DNA from: Silvanigrellales bacterium
GTDB lineage: Bacteria > Bdellovibrionota_B > Oligoflexia > Silvanigrellales > Silvanigrellaceae
Assembly (NCBI GenBank): GCA_028285285.1
Contig: JANQPW010000718.1
Span: 1 to 10,356, forward strand
Direction of reading: 5' to 3'
Length of the DNA: 10,356 nucleotides
Made by a program: the position numbers and the translations under genes
Notes under the pieces: generated by a model
The model's database searches: none
What the model was told of the DNA's origin: nothing
Seen by the model: the letters and a program-made list of their open reading frames with translations, nothing else
Shown: positions 1 through 6,180 of the stretch, one piece after another
How positions within the stretch are numbered: the first letter of the stretch is position 1
How the letters are laid out: each line of letters starts with the position of its first letter

Positions 1-1
1 C

Positions 2-640
2 CTTGAAAAAGGAACTCTGACAAATGGACTCTTTGCCAACTTCAATTCCTTTGCCCAAGGAAACAAATATTGCAATTTAGGATGGGGCGGCACCCAAAAA
101 ACCCTGAACTCACCTGAGGCAAAAACCCGGAATGGCCTGACCTTTTCGGCCCCGCCCGGAGGCAAAATCAATGGACAGTCTTTTTCTCTGCCCTATTTCA
201 ATTGGGGGTGGAACTACACAGTGTCGGCGTCCACACCCTCGGCAGAGGTCTCTTATCTCTTTTGCCTCTTTGCCTGCAGCCCAAAGATGTCTCAGCTTGC
301 TGTGCAACAGGAAAACTACTTTGACCCTTTCCGCAGGATTCATTTTGCCGACAAAAAAATTGAAAGCATCTATTCCAGGCCCTTTCTACGAGTTCATCAA
401 AAAAGCCTGGAGTCCTGTCTTCCCGACTTCTACATGCATGGCCATGTTCGGTATATGGAAGTGTTGAAAGCAGCCATATCCGCCACTATCCGAAATGAAT
501 TACCCCCCGCCGCAGCATTGAAGTTAGCCGCGAAAAAGTGGCGAGCAATCACTCGTGAGTACGGTTATCGCAGCCAAATGCAGCAGTGGTCTTTCTTGAA
601 AAAGCAATATCCAGAAAACCTCAGAAAGATCCTGAAGTGA
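2..640 (+). CDS. Extracellular solute-binding protein (SBP_bac_1-like), C-terminal part, 5' truncated by window edge
   Basis: The frame is open from the first full codon at base 2 to the TGA at 638-640, giving 212 residues of a protein whose N-terminus and signal peptide lie outside the window. It reads like the C-terminal lobe of carbohydrate/oligopeptide-type ABC binding proteins: a YFNWGWN segment, then a helix ending in SPKMSQLAVQQ, then DPFRR, and near the end AAALKLAAKKWRAITREYG, which matches the family's typical A-x-x-A-A-x-x-W-x-x-I-T-x-x-x-G tail. In this family the protein binds a small solute in the periplasm and normally delivers it to an ABC permease. Here no permease follows; a histidine kinase starts on the overlapping GTGA instead, so a sensory role is plausible. 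The family call is firm, the ligand is unknown, and upstream transporter genes cannot be excluded. Confidence 0.85.
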   Translation, partial: LEKGTLTNGLFANFNSFAQGNKYCNLGWGGTQKTLNSPEAKTRNGLTFSAPPGGKINGQSFSLPYFNWGWNYTVSASTPSAEVSYLFCLFACSPKMSQLAVQQENYFDPFRRIHFADKKIESIYSRPFLRVHQKSLESCLPDFYMHGHVRYMEVLKAAISATIRNELPPAAALKLAAKKWRAITREYGYRSQMQQWSFLKKQYPENLRKILK

Positions 641-650
641 AGCTCACAGG
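631..650 (+). promoter_or_regulatory. Small hairpin over the overlapping SBP stop / kinase start
   Basis: GTGA (637-640) and TCAC (644-647) pair around an AGC loop, and CCT (631-633) can pair with AGG (648-650) past a 3-nt bulge. The GTG start of the kinase and the TGA stop of the binding protein lie in the stem. If it forms, the kinase start would be accessible mainly to ribosomes finishing the upstream gene, which is the usual form of translational coupling. The stem is short and could be chance. Confidence 0.3.
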
Positions 651-2607
651 CACTATTGAAAGCACACTCCTCCGAACTCTCGCTGTGTTGGCGAGCATTT
701 CAGTGCTCGAAGCCACGATTGGCTTTTGGGTTCAACTGCGCACGCAAGAGTCTTTGCAAAGCTACTCCTCGCAAACCATTCCCGAGCTGATCCGAACGCG
801 CGAGATTTCAAAGACCGTAGACGACATTGCCCACTCCAGCTCAAGCCTTGGCCAAATTCAGACCATCGAAGAGCTCGAGCAGGCAGAGAAAAGCTATGCT
901 GCACAGAAAACGGCCATGGACAAACTCATCGGGGGCAACAGCCCAAAAGAACTGGCCTCAAACACCTTGCTGCCCCGAGCCCTTGAAGAAATTCTAGACA
1001 ATACCGGACGGCAGCTGCAGATGGTTCGAAAGCAAATCGAGCTCCGAAATAGCTTCAACAAGGGGCAACAAGAAACCCTCAGCCACCTAAAAAAGACCAT
1101 GACCTCACTAGAAACCCATTTCTACGACCTTTCTGAGTCGGTTGAATCGGGGCTTGCAGAGATTTTCTCTAACAAAGCTCTCTCTCGGATGACCTTACAA
1201 AAAGTCACCTCAGAAAAATGGCAACAGCACCACTTCGATCTGAACCAAGTCTCCGAAGTTTTGGTGCAGCTCACCAGTGCTCAAACCAACCTCACGGCAC
1301 TGGGAGTCTCGGAGAGCAGACTGGCAATTGAGGGCCTCAAAGCCAGATTCACTGAAATCATCCGCGACACCGCTGCTCGTATTCCTCTCATCAAAGATCG
1401 GAAACCGCTACCCGACCTAGCTGCAAACATCGATACCCTTCACAGCCAGTCGCTGGGCGAGGAAGGGCTGTTTGCCCTAAAAACAAACATTGCTCAACTT
1501 TCAGAAAGCATTCAGGTTGCCAGCGAGCTCAACAACGAAACAGACCGAAAGCTCTCCGACGCCTTTGGAACCTTTTTGCAAGAAATGGACAAACGTTCGG
1601 TACAGGAAACAGAAGCAAGTCGCCAGCGAACACTGTTGGGAATGGGAATAGTTCTTGGCCTGGGTAGTCTGTCTCTGGCCATCGCCTTTTTCTTTGGCCG
1701 CAACTACGTTTACAAGCGTGTGATTCTGAGACTGCGAAGCCTCACCCGACAGACCAAGCACATCACGGAGGGTCATCTCGAAACGGAGATCGATGTTACT
1801 GGAGAAGACGAGCTCTCAGAGCTCGCCAAATCGTTGGTGGTCTTTCGCAACAATCAACGTGCCCTGAATAGCGCGAAAGAGGTGCTTGTGGAGCAAGGTG
1901 AGGAGCTCGAGAGTAAGAATGCTGAACTCCGAACTTTTGCCTACCGCGCGTCTCACGACTTGAAAGCTCCCCTTCTCACAATCGTTGGTCTCTCGCGCCT
2001 GATTCGTGAAGATCTTGAAGACGCCCCTGGGCAACACAAAGAAGAGATCGACAATTTGGTGAAAGTGGAGAAGGTCGCCGATGACCTGAGCAACCTCATT
2101 GCCAATATTTTGCGACTGACCACAGCCGATGGCGAGATGGAGGTCGAAAGATTTTCGCTGCACGCACTTGCGGCAAAAATTGAGGGAAACCTGCAGGGCC
2201 TGCTTCAGCAAAATCATGTTCAGATGGCACTCGACCTGCCCCACGAGATAACTCTGACAACAGAGCGAGTGCGTGTGCGACAGATTCTCGAAAACCTGAT
2301 TTCGAACGGAATCAAATACTGCGACCCCAAAAAGGAAAACAGGAGAGTCTGGATTCGCGCGCGTCAAACACAAGACAAAGTCGAAATAGAGGTCTCCGAC
2401 AACGGTGTTGGAATTCCTGAGGAACACCAAAACCGGGTTTTTGGCATGTTTGAGAGGCTGAGTAGCCAAGTTCAAGGTAGCGGATTAGGGTTGTATTTGG
2501 TAAAACGGCACGTGGAGCGCCTCTCGGGGCGCATTTGGTTCCGCACCAGTGACCAGGGAACCTCGTTTTTTGTGGAGTTGCCTAGAGTGGCGAAGAGGTC
2601 TGCATGA
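637..2607 (+). CDS. Transmembrane sensor histidine kinase with large periplasmic domain, HAMP and HisKA/HATPase_c core
   Basis: A 656-residue membrane kinase. I start it at GTG 637, which overlaps the upstream TGA and puts the N-terminus directly before a membrane segment; an in-frame ATG at 586 would add 17 residues lying inside the upstream gene. Order: TM1 about 11-32; periplasmic region about 33-332, apparently mostly helical; TM2 about 333-354; HAMP about 355-408; a short coiled coil; HisKA with H-box FAYRASHDLKAP and phospho-acceptor His440; N-box with Asn553 and Asn557 (ENLISNGIKY); G1 DNGVGI from Asp588; G2 GSGLGL 614-619. All residues needed for ATP binding and autophosphorylation are present. 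The architecture (two membrane passes, roughly 300-residue helical periplasmic sensor, HAMP) recalls TorS, which is controlled by a periplasmic binding protein. The gene sits between a binding protein and a receiver, overlapping both by 4 nt. The function call is secure; the signal is unknown. Confidence 0.95.
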   Translation: MKLTGTIESTLLRTLAVLASISVLEATIGFWVQLRTQESLQSYSSQTIPELIRTREISKTVDDIAHSSSSLGQIQTIEELEQAEKSYAAQKTAMDKLIGGNSPKELASNTLLPRALEEILDNTGRQLQMVRKQIELRNSFNKGQQETLSHLKKTMTSLETHFYDLSESVESGLAEIFSNKALSRMTLQKVTSEKWQQHHFDLNQVSEVLVQLTSAQTNLTALGVSESRLAIEGLKARFTEIIRDTAARIPLIKDRKPLPDLAANIDTLHSQSLGEEGLFALKTNIAQLSESIQVASELNNETDRKLSDAFGTFLQEMDKRSVQETEASRQRTLLGMGIVLGLGSLSLAIAFFFGRNYVYKRVILRLRSLTRQTKHITEGHLETEIDVTGEDELSELAKSLVVFRNNQRALNSAKEVLVEQGEELESKNAELRTFAYRASHDLKAPLLTIVGLSRLIREDLEDAPGQHKEEIDNLVKVEKVADDLSNLIANILRLTTADGEMEVERFSLHALAAKIEGNLQGLLQQNHVQMALDLPHEITLTTERVRVRQILENLISNGIKYCDPKKENRRVWIRARQTQDKVEIEVSDNGVGIPEEHQNRVFGMFERLSSQVQGSGLGLYLVKRHVERLSGRIWFRTSDQGTSFFVELPRVAKRSA

Positions 2608-3047
2608 AAGTAAACTCAGTGCTGGTGATCGACGACAGCGACTTCGACACGTACCTCACACAACGATTGATCCAGAAACACACAACGATCCAAAAGGTTT
2701 ATGTTTGTCACGACGGAGCTGAGGCCCTTGAGCTGATGAAAGCAGGAAACGAATCAAGTGTCTTTGAAGGCAACCCTCCGCAGGTCATTTTTCTCGACAT
2801 CAACATGCCAAAAATGAATGGCTTTGAATTCCTCAGGAAGTTTTCGGCGCAAAAAGAAAACCACAAGGGAATCAGTGTCTACATGCTCACCAGCTCCTCG
2901 CTTGACTCCGATCGCGAGCAGTCACTGGCTTTTGACGTGGTCAAAGGTCACCTCCAGAAGCCACTCTCAAAGGAGCTGCTCGAAGAAGTTCTTGCCGAAT
3001 GCAACCGCTCAACGGGCCAAGGTCGTGCGAGCTCCTCCAAGAGCTGA
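2604..3047 (+). CDS. Single-domain response regulator (CheY/Rcp1-like receiver)
   Basis: A 147-residue receiver with nothing attached. The acidic pocket is Asp10-Asp11, the phospho-acceptor is Asp65 in FLDINMPKMNG, the switch Thr/Ser is Thr96-Ser97 in MLTSSS, and the conserved Lys-Pro is Lys119-Pro120. The spacing and the LTSSS segment resemble Rcp1-type regulators that partner with phytochrome-like and related kinases. The C-terminal tail (NRSTGQGRASSSKS) is short, Ser-rich and probably disordered. ATG 2604 overlaps the kinase stop (ATGA), with an AGAGG-type ribosome site shortly before it, so kinase and receiver are translationally coupled and very likely cognate. With no DNA-binding or enzymatic output domain, it must act by binding another protein or by passing phosphate on through a relay. 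Confidence 0.95.
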   Translation: MKVNSVLVIDDSDFDTYLTQRLIQKHTTIQKVYVCHDGAEALELMKAGNESSVFEGNPPQVIFLDINMPKMNGFEFLRKFSAQKENHKGISVYMLTSSSLDSDREQSLAFDVVKGHLQKPLSKELLEEVLAECNRSTGQGRASSSKS

Positions 3048-3176
3048 CACCCCTTGCACCAAATCGTTGGCACTTTTCGCGGTTATTCTCATGAGATAGA
3101 ATTTAAACTCAAGCTCGACGTGCGCTTCACCGATAAGACCGTGATTCTCTTCGACGATTGATTTGAAGGTGCCACA
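3048..3176 (+). other. Intergenic gap, response regulator to SH3b lipoprotein
   Basis: A 129-nt gap without a convincing terminator. The frame of the response regulator stays open after its TGA for a further 37 sense codons, to the TGA at 3159-3161, and the end of that stretch looks protein-like (FKLKLDVRFTDKTVILFDD). An open run of this length is expected by chance about one time in six, so I do not call it a gene. Confidence 0.4.
3074..3102 (+). promoter_or_regulatory. Weak sigma-70-like promoter candidate for the SH3b lipoprotein
   Basis: TTTTCG (3074-3079, 3 of 6 to TTGACA) is followed after 17 nt by TAGAAT (3097-3102, 5 of 6 to TATAAT). It would give a leader of roughly 70 nt before ATG 3177. 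The -35 is poor, so this is only a candidate. Confidence 0.22.
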
Positions 3177-4079
3177 ATGACAAACAAACAATGGCAAACA
3201 CTCTTCCCCACTTTGCTCGGCTTTGCTGGCCTCATGGGGGTTTTGGCGTGCAAGGATCCGGTGCAACCCCCGGCTCCCACACCATCGCCCACACCCAACC
3301 CCTTTGCAGCCACCCAGCCCACTCCCACGCCGGAGCCGGAAGACTCCCGCTGCTCCAATGAAAACTTCCAATGCAATGTGGCGCAAGATCTCGTCGACCT
3401 CTGCCTGGAAGAGGAAGAAGACACCAGCAAATGCAACAACGATGTCTGGCCTAAAACCCTCTGGGACAAAATGGTGGCCATTCAAGCCGGCGAAGACGAT
3501 CCTGAGCTGACCGACTGCAACACATCGATTCTCTACGTGAACACACAAAACGACCCGCTCGCGTTGCGCGAAAAACCGGACAAAACCTCAACGCTGCTTG
3601 CTGACGTGCCACGCGCCCAAGGCGTCACCTGCCTGGGCATCAGCAAAGACGACACCGACTGGGCCAAGGTGAAGACCAACGACAACAAAGAGGGTTGGAT
3701 GTTCATGCGCTATCTGCACCAACAGCAGCCCTCAGGCTCACCCTCCGGAAGCACGGCCGGAACTGAAGGCGGCGATCCAAAGGCCCCCGACGGCGTCACA
3801 CGACGCTGCAAATACTGGGAAAAAGAGCCTCGCGAGAAGCGCTTGGGAGGTCAACGCGTGTTTGTGGGTGCCAAATGCCACGACAAAAACAACGACCCCT
3901 ACCGCGAATTTGGGGTGATCGACACAGGGCAAAAACAGTGGAACGACTGTATTGTTGAGAATGACTCAACCTTCAACTACACCTGCGCATGCCATATTTA
4001 CGTCGCTAAATATGATCAACTCACGCATGCAGAATGCATGAAAAAGACCAACGAATTTTACAAGGCTGAATGGCTCTGA
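3177..4079 (+). CDS. Cysteine-rich lipoprotein with bacterial SH3 (SH3b) domain
   Basis: A 300-residue predicted lipoprotein. The signal peptide runs to a lipobox VLAC with lipid-acceptor Cys25. A Pro/Thr-rich tether (about 28-55, PTPSPTPNPF and similar) follows, then a Cys-rich segment (59-114). An SH3b-like fold lies at about 117-181, seen in the ALREKPDKTSTLLADVPRAQ stretch, CLG, WAKVKT and EGWMFMRYL. SH3b domains commonly bind peptidoglycan or wall peptides. A Gly/Ser-rich linker (185-200) leads to a C-terminal domain (about 207-300) that I do not recognise. Besides Cys25 the mature protein has 12 cysteines, an even number that suits disulfides in an exported protein. The start is supported by GAAGG 7 nt before ATG 3177. 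Envelope location is well supported; the specific function is unknown. Confidence 0.85.
   Translation: MTNKQWQTLFPTLLGFAGLMGVLACKDPVQPPAPTPSPTPNPFAATQPTPTPEPEDSRCSNENFQCNVAQDLVDLCLEEEEDTSKCNNDVWPKTLWDKMVAIQAGEDDPELTDCNTSILYVNTQNDPLALREKPDKTSTLLADVPRAQGVTCLGISKDDTDWAKVKTNDNKEGWMFMRYLHQQQPSGSPSGSTAGTEGGDPKAPDGVTRRCKYWEKEPREKRLGGQRVFVGAKCHDKNNDPYREFGVIDTGQKQWNDCIVENDSTFNYTCACHIYVAKYDQLTHAECMKKTNEFYKAEWL
3987..4030 (+). repeat. AT-rich perfect inverted repeat flanked by GCATGC copies, inside the 3' end of the lipoprotein gene
   Basis: CATATTTA (3993-4000) and TAAATATG (4007-4014) form a perfect 8-bp inverted repeat with a CGTCGC loop. The palindrome GCATGC lies immediately before it (3987-3992) and again at 4025-4030, so the stem could be prolonged past a 10-nt bulge. 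The element is coding, about 50-90 nt from the stop. It may be a hairpin, an operator-like site or chance. Confidence 0.4.
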
Positions 4080-4095
4080 GCCCTTTCGTGCCGGG

Positions 4096-4124
4096 TTGAG
4101 ACAAAAAGGCCCCTTTCCTGTCTT
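4096..4124 (+). promoter_or_regulatory. Weak sigma-70-like promoter candidate for ispA
   Basis: In the 104-nt gap before ispA, TTGAGA (4096-4101, 5 of 6 to TTGACA) is followed after 17 nt by TGTCTT (4119-4124, only 3 of 6 to TATAAT). The gap has no clear terminator, so ispA could also be read from upstream. Confidence 0.2.
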
Positions 4125-4183
4125 GACCGCACGCCTCAGCTTTGAGAGCTTGGTGGCGAACCCTGTTGCCAAGGTGAAACCCC

Positions 4184-5206
4184 ATGCCGCACGAACCTGA
4201 ACAAACTCCACTCGCGCGACTTGAAGAGGTCCTTTCTCGCTTTGAAGAGCCTTTTGTCTCCTTTCAGGCACATGACCCCGGCCAAAAAGGGTCCAGCGCA
4301 CCAGAGCTTTCCCGGCTCAAAGAGGCCCTTGTCTACCCCCTTCAGGCAGGAGGGAAGCGGGTGCGGCCCAGGCTGTGTCTGCTGTTTGCCCAAGCTCTTG
4401 GCTCGAGCTCTGCGCTCGACAACGCCACACTGGCTGCAAGGGCTGTGGAGCTCATCCACACGTATTCCCTCGTGCACGACGACCTTCCCTGCATGGATGA
4501 TGACGATCTGCGCCGGGGAAAGCCAACAGTTCACAAGGTCTACGGTGAAGCCCAAGCAGTGTTGGTGGGCGACGCACTCCTCACAGACGCCTTTTTCACC
4601 TTGTCGCAACTGCGACCCAATCGCATGCCGAACATCACAGCGCTGTGTGTTGAGGTGCTCGCTGAACTCTCTGGTCATCGCGGGATGATCGGTGGCCAGT
4701 GGCTCGACATGGCTCTTGAAGAGAAATCAAAGAACGTGGCCACCTCTGGCTCTTCTCGCGAGCCCGTGTCGCTGGAAACCCTGCAGACTATTCACACGCT
4801 GAAAACGGGAGCCCTACTCGGGGCAAGCATTGAGCTGGGAGTGATTTGCGGCTTGGGAGAGCTGGAAATCAGCACGCAGAGTGTGGCTGAACTGCGTGAA
4901 CTCGCTCGACAGAGCGGTCTTGCGCTTGGCCTCGCGTTTCAACTGATTGATGATGTGCTTGATGCCACGCAGTCGTCGAGCGAGCTCGGTAAAACCGCGG
5001 GCAAGGACACTGCCGCGGGCAAACAAACCGCCGTGTCGGTTATGGGCATCACCGAGGCCTCCGATATGGCCGCAAGCCTCACTGCGGAAGCCAAAAGTTT
5101 GGTCGCTCGATTGTTCGAACGCCTCCCTGCAGGCGACTCCCACTGTGAGGCAGCCCGAGAATCTGTGAACGCACTTCTCAACGAGTTGTTGAACAGGAAA
5201 AACTAG
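4184..5206 (+). CDS. ispA: Polyprenyl synthetase, farnesyl-diphosphate-synthase type
   Basis: A 340-residue trans-isoprenyl diphosphate synthase that joins isopentenyl diphosphate to allylic diphosphates in the cytoplasm. The substrate-binding GGKRVRP is at 56-62. The first Asp-rich motif is DDLPCMDDDDLRRGKPT from Asp99, with the two-residue insertion of bacterial type II enzymes. The second is DDVLD at 256-260, followed by GKTAGKD. Tyr94, five residues before the first Asp-rich motif, matches E. coli IspA and favours a C15 (farnesyl) product over geranylgeranyl. Farnesyl diphosphate feeds undecaprenyl phosphate and quinone side chains. The ATG start at 4184 has AAGGTG about 8 nt upstream. 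The length is slightly above the usual 300 or so, partly from an N-terminal extension and a Ser-rich insert near 186-192. No other isoprenoid gene is visible beside it; the downstream SDR is convergent. Confidence 0.93.
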   Translation: MPHEPEQTPLARLEEVLSRFEEPFVSFQAHDPGQKGSSAPELSRLKEALVYPLQAGGKRVRPRLCLLFAQALGSSSALDNATLAARAVELIHTYSLVHDDLPCMDDDDLRRGKPTVHKVYGEAQAVLVGDALLTDAFFTLSQLRPNRMPNITALCVEVLAELSGHRGMIGGQWLDMALEEKSKNVATSGSSREPVSLETLQTIHTLKTGALLGASIELGVICGLGELEISTQSVAELRELARQSGLALGLAFQLIDDVLDATQSSSELGKTAGKDTAAGKQTAVSVMGITEASDMAASLTAEAKSLVARLFERLPAGDSHCEAARESVNALLNELLNRKN

Positions 5207-5215
5207 GGCGTTTTT
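5198..5215 (+). terminator. AT-rich inverted repeat at the ispA stop, possible weak terminator between convergent genes
   Basis: AAAAAC (5198-5203) and GTTTTT (5210-5215) form a perfect 6-bp inverted repeat around a 6-nt loop that contains the ispA TAG (5204-5206). It sits in the convergent ispA/SDR junction and has an A-tract and a T-tract on either side, so it could work in both directions. The stem is almost all A-T pairs and therefore weak. Confidence 0.25.
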
Positions 5216-5234
5216 GAGATCGCCTCGGCAAGAG

Positions 5235-6008
5235 CTATTGGCTCACCTCCCCTGGCTTGCGCACATCATAAAGCTTTCCGTGGGCCTTCAGTCGCATGTC
5301 GGTCTGTTCTTCTGAAAAGAGAAAGTCTGCAATTTGCAACGCCACATCTCCTGCGTTGGCATAGCCGCCTTCCTTTTTGAGATCACGAAATTTCTGCAGA
5401 CCGGGCAAACGCTCCGGATCGGAGTGCGCAAGCGGCCTGGTCATATCTGTGTCAACCGTGCCGGGCGCAACACTCAACACGGCGACATTTTCTGCAGCCA
5501 AACCCTGAGCAAGGCACCGACTGAACATGAGCACTGCAGCTTTGCTGGTGCAATAAGCGGCTAAGTCCGAGTAGGCATTCACCGCTGCCCCAGATGAAAA
5601 ATGAAACACAAGCGACTGACCCGAAAATGCCTGCAGGCTGGGCAACCACCAGCCCACCAGTTTGCCAAAACAGAGTGTGTTGACAGCCATGGCAGCGTCC
5701 GCACCCGCCAATGAGTCTTCGGCCCACTCACCCACGGGGTCCACCAGCCCAGCAGAGTGAAGAACACCCCTTATGCGCCCTGGTGACTGCTGCAGAGAAC
5801 TCAAGAGCGACGAACGAACGGAGTTGTCTTCCACCCGAGAGAGATCCCACTTCACCCAATGGTCGGCAAAGTCATTTCTCAAAGGAGGCTCGCTCCTCCC
5901 CACAAATGTCAGATCATGTTCTTTTTGAAGAAGCTTCACCAATTCAAAGCCCAGCCCACGAGAATAACCCGTGACCACCAGTCGCGGTCGCGAGACTGCC
6001 ATCATCAT
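5235..6008 (-). CDS. Short-chain dehydrogenase/reductase (SDR), probably NADP(H)-dependent
   Basis: A 257-residue classical-type SDR oxidoreductase. The nucleotide-binding glycine motif is TGYSRGLG at 13-20. HSAG (84-87) replaces the usual NNAG. The catalytic tetrad is Asn110, Ser139, Tyr152 and Lys156 (in AYCTSKAA), and the PG motif is at 182-183, followed by TVDTDM. Arg17 in the glycine motif and Arg38 at the end of the second strand favour NADPH over NADH. The substrate cannot be read from sequence; sepiapterin-reductase-like or benzil-reductase-like SDRs have a similar layout. There is no signal peptide, so it is cytoplasmic. It converges on ispA and diverges from the TPR lipoprotein gene. 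The start has three successive ATGs (6008, 6005, 6002), and the ribosome-site spacing favours the second or third. Confidence 0.92.
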   Translation of the reverse strand: MMMAVSRPRLVVTGYSRGLGFELVKLLQKEHDLTFVGRSEPPLRNDFADHWVKWDLSRVEDNSVRSSLLSSLQQSPGRIRGVLHSAGLVDPVGEWAEDSLAGADAAMAVNTLCFGKLVGWWLPSLQAFSGQSLVFHFSSGAAVNAYSDLAAYCTSKAAVLMFSRCLAQGLAAENVAVLSVAPGTVDTDMTRPLAHSDPERLPGLQKFRDLKKEGGYANAGDVALQIADFLFSEEQTDMRLKAHGKLYDVRKPGEVSQ

Positions 6009-6011
6009 TTT

Positions 6012-6018
6012 CCCCTCT
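6012..6018 (-). promoter_or_regulatory. Ribosome binding site of the SDR gene
   Basis: On the minus strand AGAGGGG lies 3, 6 and 9 nt before the first, second and third ATG of the SDR reading frame. The usual spacing of 5-9 nt favours the second (6005) or third (6002) ATG, so the mature start may be one or two Met residues shorter than the annotated one. Confidence 0.6.
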
Positions 6019-6112
6019 TTCTGCCCATCACCTCACGGTCGGCAATCTCTTCTGGGCGGCACCCCTGGAGTTGACGTCTTCGCCAGGTCTGCCGGCTTTT
6101 CGAGTGAAGGGG

Positions 6113-6121
6113 ATGATAACA
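6113..6121 (-). promoter_or_regulatory. Candidate extended -10 element for the SDR gene
   Basis: Read on the minus strand, TGTTATCAT is an extended -10 (TG, one base, then TATCAT, 5 of 6 to TATAAT), about 105 nt before the SDR start and in the divergent gap. No good -35 is seen 16-18 nt upstream, which extended -10 promoters can tolerate. Low confidence. Confidence 0.25.
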
Positions 6122-6130
6122 ATAGAGAAT

Positions 6131-6155
6131 GGTGACGGCCACCCGTATGGCCACC
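6131..6155 (+). repeat. Hairpin in the leader of the TPR lipoprotein gene
   Basis: GGCCA (6137-6141) pairs perfectly with TGGCC (6148-6152) across a 6-nt loop. GGT (6131-6133) can add to ACC (6153-6155) past a 3-nt bulge. It ends 25 nt before ATG 6181 and leaves the GGAG ribosome site (6169-6172) free. It may be a leader structure or a protein-binding site between the divergent genes, or may have no function. Confidence 0.35.
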
Positions 6156-6180
6156 GCAATGAGAGTTTGGAGCCGAACTC

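Noticed and set aside
586..636. Earlier ATG start for the histidine kinase
   Set aside because: It adds 17 polar residues lying wholly inside the binding-protein gene and has no good ribosome site. GTG 637 gives the tidy stop/start overlap and an N-terminus directly before the membrane helix.
1809..1825. Perfect 7-bp inverted repeat CGAGCTC-TCA-GAGCTCG in the HAMP region
   Set aside because: It follows from the coding sequence for Glu-Leu-Ser-Glu-Leu using repeated GAG CTC codons, so it needs no regulatory explanation.
1816..2475. 219-codon minus-strand frame opposite the kinase catalytic core
   Set aside because: The plus strand encodes intact H, N, G1 and G2 boxes there; the minus-strand product has no recognisable motif or ribosome site.
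3009..3548. 179-codon minus-strand frame
   Set aside because: It spans the receiver's end, the gap and the lipoprotein's signal peptide in antisense, and its product has no domain. The plus-strand lipobox and SH3b domain are clear.
4136..4678. 180-codon minus-strand frame opposite ispA
   Set aside because: ispA has both Asp-rich motifs in the correct places; the antisense frame is a shadow.
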